Positions 1 through 8,886 of a stretch of DNA of 64,000 nt are shown in pieces. A program made the translations under genes and the position numbers. This stretch comes from Pseudorhodobacter antarcticus (lineage in GTDB: Bacteria > Pseudomonadota > Alphaproteobacteria > Rhodobacterales > Rhodobacteraceae): assembly GCA_945860375.1 (NCBI GenBank), contig CAMAQR010000001.1:186001-250000 (forward strand), in the 5' to 3' direction. Each line of letters opens with the position of its first letter. Positions within the stretch are counted from its first letter, which is position 1. The notes under the pieces are model-generated. The model ran no database searches. It had not been told where the DNA came from and worked only from the letters and a program-made list of their open reading frames with translations.

Positions 1-63
1 GGGTGGTTTCGTTTCCCTACAAAATCCCCTATATCCCCACAGCACCCGATTTCAGGACACCCC

Positions 64-1245
64 ATGACCGCGCCGATCACCCAAGATGTGCTGACCCTGC
101 CGCGCAAACTGCCCGAGGGCGGCAAGACCAACATCGTCGGCTTGACCCGTGATCAGTTGCGCGATGCCTTGATCGCGGCTGGCACGCCGGAAAAGCAGGC
201 CAAGATGCGCTTGGGGCAAGTCTGGCAATGGGTTTATCATTGGGGCGTGCGTGATTTCGCCTTGATGAGCAATCTGGCCAAGGACTACCGCGCCCTTCTG
301 GCCGAGAATTTCTGCATTGAATTGCCGCAGGTCGTCACCCGGCAAGTGTCCACCGACGGCACCCGCAAATATCTGGTGCGCATCGCCGGCGGGCACGAGG
401 TGGAGGTGGTCTATATTCCGGAAACCGACCGCGGCACTTTGTGTATTTCCAGCCAGGTCGGTTGCACCCTAACCTGCTCGTTTTGCCACACCGGTACACA
501 AAAGCTGGTCCGCAACCTCACGGCTGGGGAAATCGTTGGTCAGGTGATGCTGGCCCGCGATGATCTGGACGAATGGCCAGTGCAAGGCGCGCCACGCGTC
601 GAAATCCGGCTGATCAGCAACATCGTGCTGATGGGCATGGGCGAACCTTTGTACAATTTCGAAAACGTCCGTGACGCGATGAAAGTGGTGATGGATGGCG
701 AAGGCATCGCCCTTGGCCGCCGCCGCATCACCCTGTCCACCAGCGGCGTGGTGCCCGAAATCGCCCGCACCGCTACCGAAATCGGCTGTCTGTTGGCCGT
801 GTCTTTCCATGCCACTACGGATGAAGTGCGCGATCAACTGGTGCCGATCAACAAGAAATGGAACATCGCGACGCTTCTTGATGCGCTGCGCGAGTACCCG
901 AACCTGACCAATTCCGAACGCATCACCTTTGAATATGTGATGCTGGATCATGTGAACGACACCAAAGAAGATGCCTATCGCCTGATCGAATTGCTGCGCG
1001 GCATTCCGGCCAAGATCAACTTGATCCCGTTCAACGAGTGGCCGGGCGCGCCATACAAACGCTCGTCCGGTAACCGCATCCATGCTTTTGCCGACATCCT
1101 TTATCATGCCGGTTTCGCCACCCCCATTCGCACGCCACGCGGTGAGGATATCATGGCGGCCTGTGGGCAGTTGAAATCCGCAACGGAAAAACAGCGCAAG
1201 TCGGTGGCCAAAACCAACACTGGACAGGCCGGGGCGGCAGGGTGA
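64..1245 (+). CDS. rlmN: 23S rRNA (adenine-2503-C2)-methyltransferase RlmN
   Basis: A 393-residue radical-SAM enzyme that methylates A2503 of 23S rRNA, and in this family also A37 of some tRNAs, in the cytoplasm. The radical-SAM motif CxxxCxxC is visible as C134, C138 and C141 in the string [11 protein letters not shown]. The catalytic cysteine that forms the methyl-transfer intermediate is C367 in the C-terminal [11 protein letters not shown]. The glycine-rich motif MGMGEPL lies near residue 192. Length fits the family. The ATG is preceded by AGGA. The gene stands alone at the left edge, and only about 63 bases of upstream DNA are in the window. Confidence 0.96.
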   Translation: MTAPITQDVLTLPRKLPEGGKTNIVGLTRDQLRDALIAAGTPEKQAKMRLGQVWQWVYHWGVRDFALMSNLAKDYRALLAENFCIELPQVVTRQVSTDGTRKYLVRIAGGHEVEVVYIPETDRGTLCISSQVGCTLTCSFCHTGTQKLVRNLTAGEIVGQVMLARDDLDEWPVQGAPRVEIRLISNIVLMGMGEPLYNFENVRDAMKVVMDGEGIALGRRRITLSTSGVVPEIARTATEIGCLLAVSFHATTDEVRDQLVPINKKWNIATLLDALREYPNLTNSERITFEYVMLDHVNDTKEDAYRLIELLRGIPAKINLIPFNEWPGAPYKRSSGNRIHAFADILYHAGFATPIRTPRGEDIMAACGQLKSATEKQRKSVAKTNTGQAGAAG

Positions 1246-1513
1246 AGCTGTTCAGCAAGCTCTGATCGTCCGCACCCAGCACTGTAGGCCTGCCGGAAAA
1301 CCTGCGACCTTTCGGCGCCTTTTTGTGCAAATCGGGCGGATTCTTCTGATAATAAAGCTGGCTGAAAAAATTCACTCTTTTCACGGGCGCGGTTGGGCGT
1401 CATTGTACGGGATACAACGGTCAGGCCGATGCCAGACCCAAGCACAACACAAGGCGCCAGAAAGCGCTGCGGCCCTCCGGTGGCACATCCGGGCAGGCGT
1501 AAGGGCGATATTG

Positions 1514-2569
1514 ATGACGGCACCGAATACTGGCCCGGACACGGGCGCGCAAGCTGCGGCACCAATTCGCAGCGCGAAGGAATGGGTTCATGTGTTGGCG
1601 CGCTATCGCGAGCCGTCGACATTTCGCTCGGCCTTTGAGCTGATCGCGACCTTGGTGCCGTTCCTGGCCCTGTGGGCGCTGGCTTGGGCGTCGCTTTCGG
1701 TCAGCTATTGGCTTGCCTTCGGGCTGGCGGTGCTGAACGGTGTGTTTCTGGTACGGATTTTCGTGATCCAGCATGATTGCGGCCATGCGTCATATTTCAG
1801 CAACCGCAAGCTTCAGGATTGGGTCGGGCGCAGTCTGGGCGTGCTGACACTGACGCCCTATGATGTTTGGCGGCGCACGCATTCGATCCACCATTCCCAC
1901 CACGGCAATCTGGACCAGCGCGGGATCGGCGATGTGCTGACCCTGACGGTTGAGGAATACCGCGCCCGCAGCCCGATGGGGCGGTTTCTGTACCGGCTGT
2001 ATCGCAACCCGGTGGTGCTGTTTGTGCTGGGGCCAAGCTATCTGTTCATCCTGCAAAACCGCCTGCCCTTTGGCCTGATGAATTCGGGGTGGCGCTATTG
2101 GACCTCGGCCATGGGCACCAACGCGATGATTGCAATCGTGGTGGGGCTGATCATCTGGCTTGGCGGGCTGATGCCGGTGCTGTTGATTTACCTGCCGACC
2201 TCGGTGATTGCGGGCACGATCGGCGTTTGGCTGTTCTACGTGCAGCATCAGTTTGAGGAAACCCACTGGTCGAAAACTGACAACTGGCAGCTGCACGAAG
2301 CGGCGCTTGAGGGGTCTTCCCACTACGTTTTGCCGCAGCCCTTGCGTTGGCTGACCGCGAACATCGGCATTCACCACGTGCACCACCTTTACAGCCGCAT
2401 CCCGTTCTATCGCTTGCCCGAAGTCCTGCGTGACAACGCCGTTCTGGCCGAGGCCCAGCGTCTGACAATATGGGAAAGCTTCAAGTCGGTGAACATGCAT
2501 CTGTGGGATGAAAAGCTGCAAAAGCTGATGTCGTTCCGTGAGGCACGTCAGCTTTATGGGCGGGCCTAA
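1514..2569 (+). CDS. Membrane fatty-acid desaturase
   Basis: A 351-residue membrane di-iron desaturase that introduces a double bond into acyl chains of membrane lipids. The three histidine boxes are intact: HDCGH (87-91), HSIHHSHH (123-130) and HHVHH (287-291), with hydrophobic segments at about 42-62, 65-85, 168-180, 203-221 and 222-242. The reading frame is open further upstream, but the ATG at 1514 best fits the family's N-terminus. About 270 bp without a gene lie between rlmN and this start, and I see no clear terminator there. The 3' end nearly meets the convergent antiporter gene. Substrate and positional specificity cannot be read from the sequence; a delta-12 type is possible. Confidence 0.85.
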   Translation: MTAPNTGPDTGAQAAAPIRSAKEWVHVLARYREPSTFRSAFELIATLVPFLALWALAWASLSVSYWLAFGLAVLNGVFLVRIFVIQHDCGHASYFSNRKLQDWVGRSLGVLTLTPYDVWRRTHSIHHSHHGNLDQRGIGDVLTLTVEEYRARSPMGRFLYRLYRNPVVLFVLGPSYLFILQNRLPFGLMNSGWRYWTSAMGTNAMIAIVVGLIIWLGGLMPVLLIYLPTSVIAGTIGVWLFYVQHQFEETHWSKTDNWQLHEAALEGSSHYVLPQPLRWLTANIGIHHVHHLYSRIPFYRLPEVLRDNAVLAEAQRLTIWESFKSVNMHLWDEKLQKLMSFREARQLYGRA

Positions 2570-2584
2570 ACCAAAACCTGCGCC

Positions 2585-3808
2585 TTAAGCGGGCGCGGGT
2601 TCCGCCTTCCCCAGCAGGCGAAACAGCAGCGGGTTGATCAGGATTGACACCAGAGCCCCAGCCACCACCAAATCGCGCGCTTCGGGCGGGACAATCCCCA
2701 ACTGCACCCCCATCACGATCAGGATGAATGAGAACTCGCCAATCTGCGCCAGACTGGCGGCAATGGTCAAAGCCGCCTGACGCTCATGACCAAAGGCCCG
2801 CATGATACCAAAGGCCGCCACCGACTTTACCCCGGTGATGATGCCCACCGTGACCATCAGAGAAAATGGCGACTGCCAGATCACCGCCGGGTCAAACAGC
2901 ATCCCCACCGACACGAAGAACAGCACCGCAAAGGCGTCGCGCAGCGGCAGCGTGTCCTTCATCGCCTGCGCCGAAAGGCTGGACCCGGCCTTCACCATGC
3001 CGGCAAAGAACGCACCCAGCGCGAAGGAGACACCGAAAAACATGGCCGACCCGTAGGCAACTCCCAGCGCAATCGACAGCACCGAGAGCCGGAACAACTC
3101 GCGCTGTTTGGTGTGCGCAACGTAATGCAGCACCCAAGGGATCACCCGCCGCCCCACCACCAGCATCAGCGCAACAAAGGCTGCCACCTTGACGCCCGTC
3201 ACCATCAGGGTCGCCCAAACCGGGCCGAAGCCCATCCGCGCCACCTCGGCTGCCTCGCCCTCTACCGGGGGTGTCACTCCGCCCATCAGCCCGGCCAGCG
3301 GCGGGATCAGCACGAGCACCACGACCATCACCAGATCCTCGACGATAAGCCAGCCGATCGCGATCTTGCCGCGAGGCTCGGTGATCAATCTGCGTTCCTG
3401 CAACGTCCGCAGCAGCACCACAGTCGACGCCACCGACAGCGACAGCCCAAAGATCACCCCCGCGCCGATGCCCCAGCCCAGCAGCCAAGCCAGCGCCATT
3501 CCCGCCAAAGTTGCAACAGCAATCTGTCCAATTGCCCCCGGCACAGCGATGGCGCGCACAGAAATCAGGTCGCGCAACGAAAAATGCAGGCCAACCCCGA
3601 ACATCAGCAAAATCACCCCCACCTCGGCCAGCTGTGATGCGAGTTCCTGATCCGCCACATAACCCGGCGTGAATGGACCAAGGATCACCCCTGCCATCAG
3701 ATAGCCCGCGATCAATGGCAGACGCAGACGATGTGCCAGAAGGCCCAACAGAAACGCCATCGACAGGCCGATAACAATAGTACTGATCAGGGGCACTTCA
3801 TGCGGCAA
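2585..3808 (-). CDS. Monovalent cation:proton antiporter, CPA2/KefB-type, without RCK domain
   Basis: A 407-residue integral membrane protein with about 12-13 transmembrane helices, an Na+/H+-exchanger (CPA2) domain like that of KefB/YbaL. Typical segments include GYLMAGVILGPFTPG near residue 35, LMFGVGLHFSLRDL near 70 and a late helix beginning LAQIGEFSFILI. YbaL and KefB carry a C-terminal nucleotide-binding TrkA-N/RCK domain; this protein stops directly after the last helix (LLFRLLGKAEPAPA), so ligand gating through that domain is absent. The start is a TTG with AGGAG eight bases upstream; no ATG in this frame fits the N-terminus better. Role inferred: K+ or Na+ extrusion and pH balance. 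Confidence 0.85.
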   Translation of the reverse strand: MPHEVPLISTIVIGLSMAFLLGLLAHRLRLPLIAGYLMAGVILGPFTPGYVADQELASQLAEVGVILLMFGVGLHFSLRDLISVRAIAVPGAIGQIAVATLAGMALAWLLGWGIGAGVIFGLSLSVASTVVLLRTLQERRLITEPRGKIAIGWLIVEDLVMVVVLVLIPPLAGLMGGVTPPVEGEAAEVARMGFGPVWATLMVTGVKVAAFVALMLVVGRRVIPWVLHYVAHTKQRELFRLSVLSIALGVAYGSAMFFGVSFALGAFFAGMVKAGSSLSAQAMKDTLPLRDAFAVLFFVSVGMLFDPAVIWQSPFSLMVTVGIITGVKSVAAFGIMRAFGHERQAALTIAASLAQIGEFSFILIVMGVQLGIVPPEARDLVVAGALVSILINPLLFRLLGKAEPAPA

Positions 3809-3983
3809 CGGTCACTCCTCTCACATGTTCGGGACTATAGACCCAAGGTAAGCGCTGCAGCCCCACGATCAAGCACCGCTTTCAAAAGCGCGTCCACAAT
3901 AGACACCCTGATATTTCAACATGGTGCCGGCTGGCCCCTTTGGTTTGACTTGACCGATCCACCGGGGCTGATACCTCTTGCCC

Positions 3984-5192
3984 ATGACACCTGTTTTGCC
4001 CAATGCCGCCGCCCGCCGCCTGTTCCTGCATCGCCATGCCCTGTGCGAGGCCCCGACCAGCGCGGGCAGCGGGGCCGATCTGGCGCAGTTGATCGACCGC
4101 ATCGGTTTTGTACAGGTGGACAGCATCAACACAGTGGAACGCGCACATCACATGATCCTGTGGAGCCGCCGCCAGACCTATCAACCCGCCGCGCTGAAAC
4201 GCCTGCTGGAGCAGGACCGTGGCTTGTGGGAACATTGGACCCATGACGCCTCTATCCTGCCGATGTCGGTTTATCCCTATTGGAGCCACCGTTTCGCCCG
4301 CGACACAGAACGGCTGCGAGACGACTGGAAGCGCTGGTTTCGCGACGGGTATGAGGCGCAGTTTGACACCATCCTGCGCCGCATTTCGGATTATGGGCCA
4401 GTGACGTCGTCAGATGTTGGCATCGGCGAAGCGCGGGGCAAGGGTGGATGGTGGGACTGGCATCCGTCCAAAACCGCGCTGGAATGGCTGTGGCGCACCG
4501 GGCAACTGGCGATCTCACGGCGTGACGGGTTTCAGAAGGTTTTCGATCTGACGGAACGGGTGATCCCTGCCCCTGTCCGCGCAGTGTCGCCCGATCTGGC
4601 AGCAAAAATCAACTGGGCCTGTGGGTCGGCGCTGGACCACCTTGGCTTTGCCACGGTGAACGAGATGCAGGCCTATTGGACCGCCATCCGGCTGGACGAG
4701 GCGCGGGCTTGGGCCAAAGCCGCGCTTGCCTCGGGCGAGGTGATCGAAGTCTTGGTGCAAGGCGCAGCGGGTGTGCAAAAGCGCGTGCTGGCACGACCGG
4801 ATGTCCTGCAAGCCGCCGCAGACGCGCCCGAACCCGGCAGCAGAGTGCGGATCCTGTCACCGTTTGACCCGGCCCTGCGGGATCGCGCCCGCGCCGAGTT
4901 CCTGTTCGGCTTTCGCTACCGCATAGAGGTCTTCGTGCCGGAACCTCAACGCAAATACGGCTACTACGTTTTCCCGGTACTGGAGGCCGATCGCCTGATC
5001 GGGCGCATTGACGTCAAGGCTTTCAAGTCAGACTCCATTCTGCGGATCAAGGCGTTCTGGCCCGAAATCGGGGTCAGGCTGACCAAGGCCCGCTTGGGGT
5101 CTTTGGACGCAGAACTTGCCCGGTTGGCCCGCTTCACGGGATGCGAGCGTCTGGATTACCTGCCGGGATGGCAGCGCGAGACTTTGGCCTAA
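3984..5192 (+). CDS. YcaQ-like winged-helix DNA glycosylase (HTH_42 family)
   Basis: A 402-residue member of the crosslink-repair glycosylase family related to E. coli YcaQ, which is about 410 residues. These enzymes unhook interstrand crosslinks and remove bulky alkyl-purines. The QxD catalytic signature is present as Q44-V-D46 in the string FVQVDSINTVERAHH. The conserved tail FGFRYRIEVFVPEPQRKYGYY lies near residue 310. The chosen start is ATG 3984; a TTG two codons upstream is the alternative, and neither has a strong ribosome-binding site. The last four bases overlap the convergent LOG gene. Confidence 0.85.
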   Translation: MTPVLPNAAARRLFLHRHALCEAPTSAGSGADLAQLIDRIGFVQVDSINTVERAHHMILWSRRQTYQPAALKRLLEQDRGLWEHWTHDASILPMSVYPYWSHRFARDTERLRDDWKRWFRDGYEAQFDTILRRISDYGPVTSSDVGIGEARGKGGWWDWHPSKTALEWLWRTGQLAISRRDGFQKVFDLTERVIPAPVRAVSPDLAAKINWACGSALDHLGFATVNEMQAYWTAIRLDEARAWAKAALASGEVIEVLVQGAAGVQKRVLARPDVLQAAADAPEPGSRVRILSPFDPALRDRARAEFLFGFRYRIEVFVPEPQRKYGYYVFPVLEADRLIGRIDVKAFKSDSILRIKAFWPEIGVRLTKARLGSLDAELARLARFTGCERLDYLPGWQRETLA

Positions 5193-6004
5193 TTGCCCCA
5201 ACCTTCAATCGCCGCCACGGCCTCTTCGGCGGTTTCGACGAATTGAAACAGGTTCAGGTCGGCCGCTGAGATGGTGCCGCATTCGACCAGCAGTTGCCAG
5301 TTTATCAACTGCTCCCAGAAGTCGCGGCCAAACAGCAGGAAGGGGATCGGCTTCATCCGCCCGGTCTGGATCAAGGTCAGGCTTTCAAACATCTCATCCA
5401 GCGTGCCAAAGCCACCGGGAAAGATGCAGACCGCGCGGGCGCGCATCAGGAAATGCATTTTGCGGATGGCGAAGTAGTGGAAGTTGAAGGACAGGTCCGG
5501 CGTGACATATTGGTTCGGCGCCTGCTCATGTGGCAGCACGATGTTCAGGCCAATCGACTGGCCGCCCGCATCATCGGCACCCCGGTTGCCGGCCTCCATC
5601 ACCCCCGGACCCCCTCCGGTGCAGATCACGTTGTCATGGCCATAAGATTGCAGGCTGCGTTCTGTCATCATCCGGGCAAAGCGACGGGCCTCGTCATAAT
5701 AGCGCGACAGTTCGGCCAAAGCCGGGGTTTTCGCGCGGTCACGGTGGGCGGGGTCGGGGATGCGGGCGCCGCCGAACAGCACGATGGTCGAGTTGATGCC
5801 GCGCTCATCAAGGATCATCTGGGGTTTCAGCAGTTCAAGTTGCAGCCGGACGGGGCGCAGTTCTTCACGGGTCATGAAGTCTTGGTCCGCAAAGGCCAGC
5901 CTGTAGGCAGGGGCGCGGGTTTGGGGGGTGTCGGGCAAACGGTGCGTGGCGGCAACGTCCTGAATGGAATCGCGGAACGGGTGCGGGCGGGGTTCGTCAT
6001 GCAT
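5189..6004 (-). CDS. LOG-family protein (TIGR00730-like, cytokinin riboside 5'-monophosphate phosphoribohydrolase fold)
   Basis: A 271-residue Rossmann-fold protein of the LOG / lysine-decarboxylase-like family. The diagnostic motif PGGFGT is at residues 196-201, followed by the conserved glutamate E204 (TLDEMFE). The phosphate-binding GGGPGVMEAGNRGA is at about 130-143. Members cleave nucleoside 5'-monophosphates such as cytokinin ribotides to base and ribose phosphate; many bacterial versions act as general nucleotide hydrolases. The first 70 residues are an extension compared with short LOG proteins, as in the longer bacterial subfamily. The ATG at 6004 faces dapD across a 250-bp divergent spacer. 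Confidence 0.85.
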   Translation of the reverse strand: MHDEPRPHPFRDSIQDVAATHRLPDTPQTRAPAYRLAFADQDFMTREELRPVRLQLELLKPQMILDERGINSTIVLFGGARIPDPAHRDRAKTPALAELSRYYDEARRFARMMTERSLQSYGHDNVICTGGGPGVMEAGNRGADDAGGQSIGLNIVLPHEQAPNQYVTPDLSFNFHYFAIRKMHFLMRARAVCIFPGGFGTLDEMFESLTLIQTGRMKPIPFLLFGRDFWEQLINWQLLVECGTISAADLNLFQFVETAEEAVAAIEGWGN

Positions 6005-6200
6005 CGGCTGCGGCCTTGGTTGGGGCGGTTGGGCACAGGGGTAGCGGGTTTGGCGCAGGTTGGGAAGGGTGAGGTTTGGGGCGGTCCCAACTTGGGACTG
6101 TTTTTTATGTGTTTTTATTCAATGGGTTGGGGTGGTGAAATTAAGGGAAAATTAACCTCTGAGGGCCGCCGCAGAGTTGGCACAGGTGCCGACCTTCGGA

Positions 6201-6229
6201 TTGCGCCAAAGGGTTTGGGCGGCTATAGG
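6201..6229 (+). promoter_or_regulatory. Candidate sigma-70 promoter of dapD
   Basis: A -35-like TTGCGC (6201-6206) and -10-like TATAGG (6224-6229) are separated by 17 bases and lie 25 bases upstream of the dapD start codon, in the divergent spacer between the LOG gene and dapD. Agreement with consensus is moderate, so this is only a candidate. Confidence 0.35.
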
Positions 6230-6254
6230 GCTGCAAACCGTTCAGGAGAGTGCC

Positions 6255-7079
6255 ATGACCTATGCCGCGCTGGAAACTGCCATTGAAACCGCTTGGGACG
6301 GCCGCGATGCCATCAGCCCCGCCACCAAAGGCGAGGCGCGTGATGCGATCGAGGCGACATTGACGGCGTTGGACAGCGGTGCGCTGCGGGTGGCGGAAAA
6401 GCGCGGCAAGGATTGGCATGTGAACCAATGGGCCAAGAAAGCGGTGCTGTTGTCGTTCCGGCTGACCGATATGTATGAGATTTCGGGCAGCAACGGCGGC
6501 AGCAATTGGTGGGACAAGGTGCCGTCGAAGTTTCAGGGCTGGACCGAGGCCGACTGGCGCCGCGCCGGTTTCCGTGCCGTACCCGGATCCATCGTGCGCC
6601 GTTCGGCCTATATCGCCAAGGGTGTGGTGCTGATGCCATCCTTCGTGAACATTGGCGCGTTTGTTGATGAAGGCTCGATGGTCGATGGCTGGGCCACGGT
6701 GGGGTCTTGCGCACAGATCGGCAAGAATGTGCATCTGTCGGGCGGCGTTGGCATTGGCGGCGTTTTGGAGCCGATGCAGGCCGGACCGACGATCATCGAG
6801 GACAACTGCTTTATCGGCGCAAGGTCCGAAGTGGTTGAGGGCTGCATCATCCGCGAGGGGTCGGTTCTGGGCATGGGCGTGTTCATCGGCCAGTCAACCA
6901 AGATCGTGGACCGCGAAACCGGCGCGGTGATGTATGGCGAAGTGCCTGCGGGTTCGGTCGTGGTGGCCGGGTCGATGCCGTCGAAGAACGGCGTCAACCT
7001 TTACTGCGCGGTGATCGTGAAGAAGGTCGATGCGCAAACCCGCAGCAAGACCTCGATCAACGAGCTGCTGCGCGACTGA
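6255..7079 (+). CDS. dapD: 2,3,4,5-tetrahydropyridine-2,6-dicarboxylate N-succinyltransferase
   Basis: A 274-residue trimeric acyltransferase that succinylates tetrahydrodipicolinate in the succinylase branch of lysine and meso-diaminopimelate synthesis. The middle of the protein (about residues 105-230) is a left-handed parallel beta-helix of hexapeptide repeats, for example the isoleucine/valine-rich run from [14 protein letters not shown] to [15 protein letters not shown]. The frame is open upstream, but ATG 6255 with AGGAGAG just before it is clearly the start and gives the usual length. The asd gene of the same pathway lies 4 kb downstream on the other strand, not in an operon with it. 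Confidence 0.96.
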   Translation: MTYAALETAIETAWDGRDAISPATKGEARDAIEATLTALDSGALRVAEKRGKDWHVNQWAKKAVLLSFRLTDMYEISGSNGGSNWWDKVPSKFQGWTEADWRRAGFRAVPGSIVRRSAYIAKGVVLMPSFVNIGAFVDEGSMVDGWATVGSCAQIGKNVHLSGGVGIGGVLEPMQAGPTIIEDNCFIGARSEVVEGCIIREGSVLGMGVFIGQSTKIVDRETGAVMYGEVPAGSVVVAGSMPSKNGVNLYCAVIVKKVDAQTRSKTSINELLRD

Positions 7080-7091
7080 ACGCCTGACCAA

Positions 7092-7120
7092 CGCGGCCCC
7101 GGAGGTGATCCGGGGCCGCG
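7092..7120. terminator. GC-rich hairpin between convergent genes
   Basis: A perfect 11-bp stem (7092-7102 with 7110-7120, CGCGGCCCCGG) closes a 7-base loop between the 3' ends of dapD and the DUF4139 gene. There is no clear T tract on either side, so it may be a weak or Rho-assisted bidirectional terminator. Confidence 0.55.
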
Positions 7121-7160
7121 CGGTTCACAGCAGGGGGGTTGGTAAACCCACCTCGCGCCG

Positions 7161-8768
7161 CTATTGCAAAACTTTCCCCTCGGGCCAACTGATGGCGTGA
7201 TCCAGCGTCACCTCTTTCACCGCGCCCGCAGCCAGATCAAATTCCCAAGCCAGAATGCCGCGCTGACCTTCAACGTCCACTTCGGTCGGGGCCGGATCGG
7301 CGGACCAGGTGATTTCCAGATCCTCCTGCTCGGAATAAGGCACAAGGTCCAGCAGGCGCACGGGCCAAACCTCATCCGTCAGGTTTTCCAGTTTCAGCAC
7401 GGCTTGTTCTTCGATCAGGCTGGAGGAGGTCAGAATCCCGCGATCCCCTTCCGCGCGCAGCGGCATATTGCGGGTCAGACGCAGGCCGTCAATCGCCCCA
7501 AAGGCCACTTCGGCCTTGTCCCCCGGCGCGATGGTTTCCAGATAGGTGCTGCCGACCAGCGTGCCTTCGCGCATCAGATAGGCTTGGCCGGGCAACAGGA
7601 TTTCGCCGCTGTCATTGGTAAAGCTGGCCATGACAAAGGCGGTGCGATCCAGGCGTGGCACGGCGCGGGCGTCGATTTTCGGGGTCAGTCTGATTTCATC
7701 CAAGGCAAGGCGCAGGTTTTCCACGCCGGTCGCAACATCGACGGGGCTGGGATAGTGATAGACCACCACATCGCCTTCGATGCCAGCTTGCGCGGCCTCG
7801 ACCGCCATTGGGGCGGCCATGGTCAGGGCGGCGTCAGCCATTGCCTCGCCTGATTTCGCCATCTCTTGCGGGTCTTCGATGCGGCGCAGGTCTGGCCAGA
7901 GCCCCGACGGTGCGGCTTGCGCCGAGGGCTGCGCGGTCGACAGGGTCAGGTTGACGCCGGCCCAATCCTCGCCCGAGTATTGCGACACCAGCGCGCCGCG
8001 TCCGATGGTCAGCGATGGGTCTTTGCGGGTCAGCATCAGGTCATAGACTGGCTGCCAACTGGCATCCGGGATGAAATGCGTGATGGTCAGGTGAGACTCC
8101 GGTGCCGCCACATCAACGGCGATGGTCAGGCCGGTGTAATCGGCATCGCGCTGCGACAGCGCAGCCTCGGCATTTTGCGCGTCGGTCAGGGCGGTTTGGG
8201 CCTTGTCCCGCAGCTTTTGCGCAGTGGGCAGATCGGCGGCGGCGGCAAGGGCAGTCTGGCGGGCGGTCAGCACTTCGGTGCCGATCATCGCAGCGAGCGC
8301 CTTGACGCCATCGACCGTTACAGCTTCGCCTTCCGGCTTGACGCCGCGTAGAAAACCGGCGGTGGCGTCGGCGGCCTCTATCCGGGCGTTGAGCGCATCG
8401 ATGGTGGCTTGGGCGGTTTGCACGGCGATTTCCGCGAATTCAACGGCGGCTTTGGCGGCCAGCAGGTTGGGGTCGGCCGCGTCCTCACGCGGTGGCAAAC
8501 GGTCGCTGCGCAGGGCAAACGCGCCCAGTTTGGCGTCGGGGGATGACAGGCGGATCAGGTCGGGCATCGTGCCCGCAGGCAGGTCGGTGATCAACAGATC
8601 ATGCGGACCCGGCGGAGCGGTGAAAGTGACAGCACGGGTCACTTGTGCGCCTTGGGGATAGACCGTCACCTCCGTAATCTGGCTGGTGGCGATGATCTGG
8701 TCGGCCAGGGCTGGGCCCGATAAAAATGGGCTGGGCAAAAACAAGGCCAAAAGGGCTAGGGTGCGCAT
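7161..8768 (-). CDS. Secreted DUF4140/DUF4139 domain protein
   Basis: A 535-residue exported protein. It begins with a signal peptide (MRTLALLALFLPSPFLSGPALA, cleavage expected after about residue 22). A DUF4140-type N-terminal domain follows (ITEVTVYPQGAQVTR near 30), then a helical coiled-coil stretch at roughly 105-215 rich in Ala/Gln/Asp, then a C-terminal DUF4139 domain. The family is sometimes labelled mucoidy-inhibitor-like, but its biochemical role is unknown. The open frame extends further upstream to 8945; the start at 8768 is set by the signal peptide and by CGGAGGAATTTC directly before ATG. It is divergent from the aminotransferase gene. Confidence 0.8.
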   Translation of the reverse strand: MRTLALLALFLPSPFLSGPALADQIIATSQITEVTVYPQGAQVTRAVTFTAPPGPHDLLITDLPAGTMPDLIRLSSPDAKLGAFALRSDRLPPREDAADPNLLAAKAAVEFAEIAVQTAQATIDALNARIEAADATAGFLRGVKPEGEAVTVDGVKALAAMIGTEVLTARQTALAAAADLPTAQKLRDKAQTALTDAQNAEAALSQRDADYTGLTIAVDVAAPESHLTITHFIPDASWQPVYDLMLTRKDPSLTIGRGALVSQYSGEDWAGVNLTLSTAQPSAQAAPSGLWPDLRRIEDPQEMAKSGEAMADAALTMAAPMAVEAAQAGIEGDVVVYHYPSPVDVATGVENLRLALDEIRLTPKIDARAVPRLDRTAFVMASFTNDSGEILLPGQAYLMREGTLVGSTYLETIAPGDKAEVAFGAIDGLRLTRNMPLRAEGDRGILTSSSLIEEQAVLKLENLTDEVWPVRLLDLVPYSEQEDLEITWSADPAPTEVDVEGQRGILAWEFDLAAGAVKEVTLDHAISWPEGKVLQ

Positions 8769-8886
8769 GAAATTCCTCCGTTTATCGGCGCAGGATGGCT
8801 CTGAGATGGGCGGCACGCAAGCCCAGTCTCCGCTTGTCGGCCATTCGCCGCACTGCCATGCTTGGTCCAAAGTGAAGGGACGCTGC

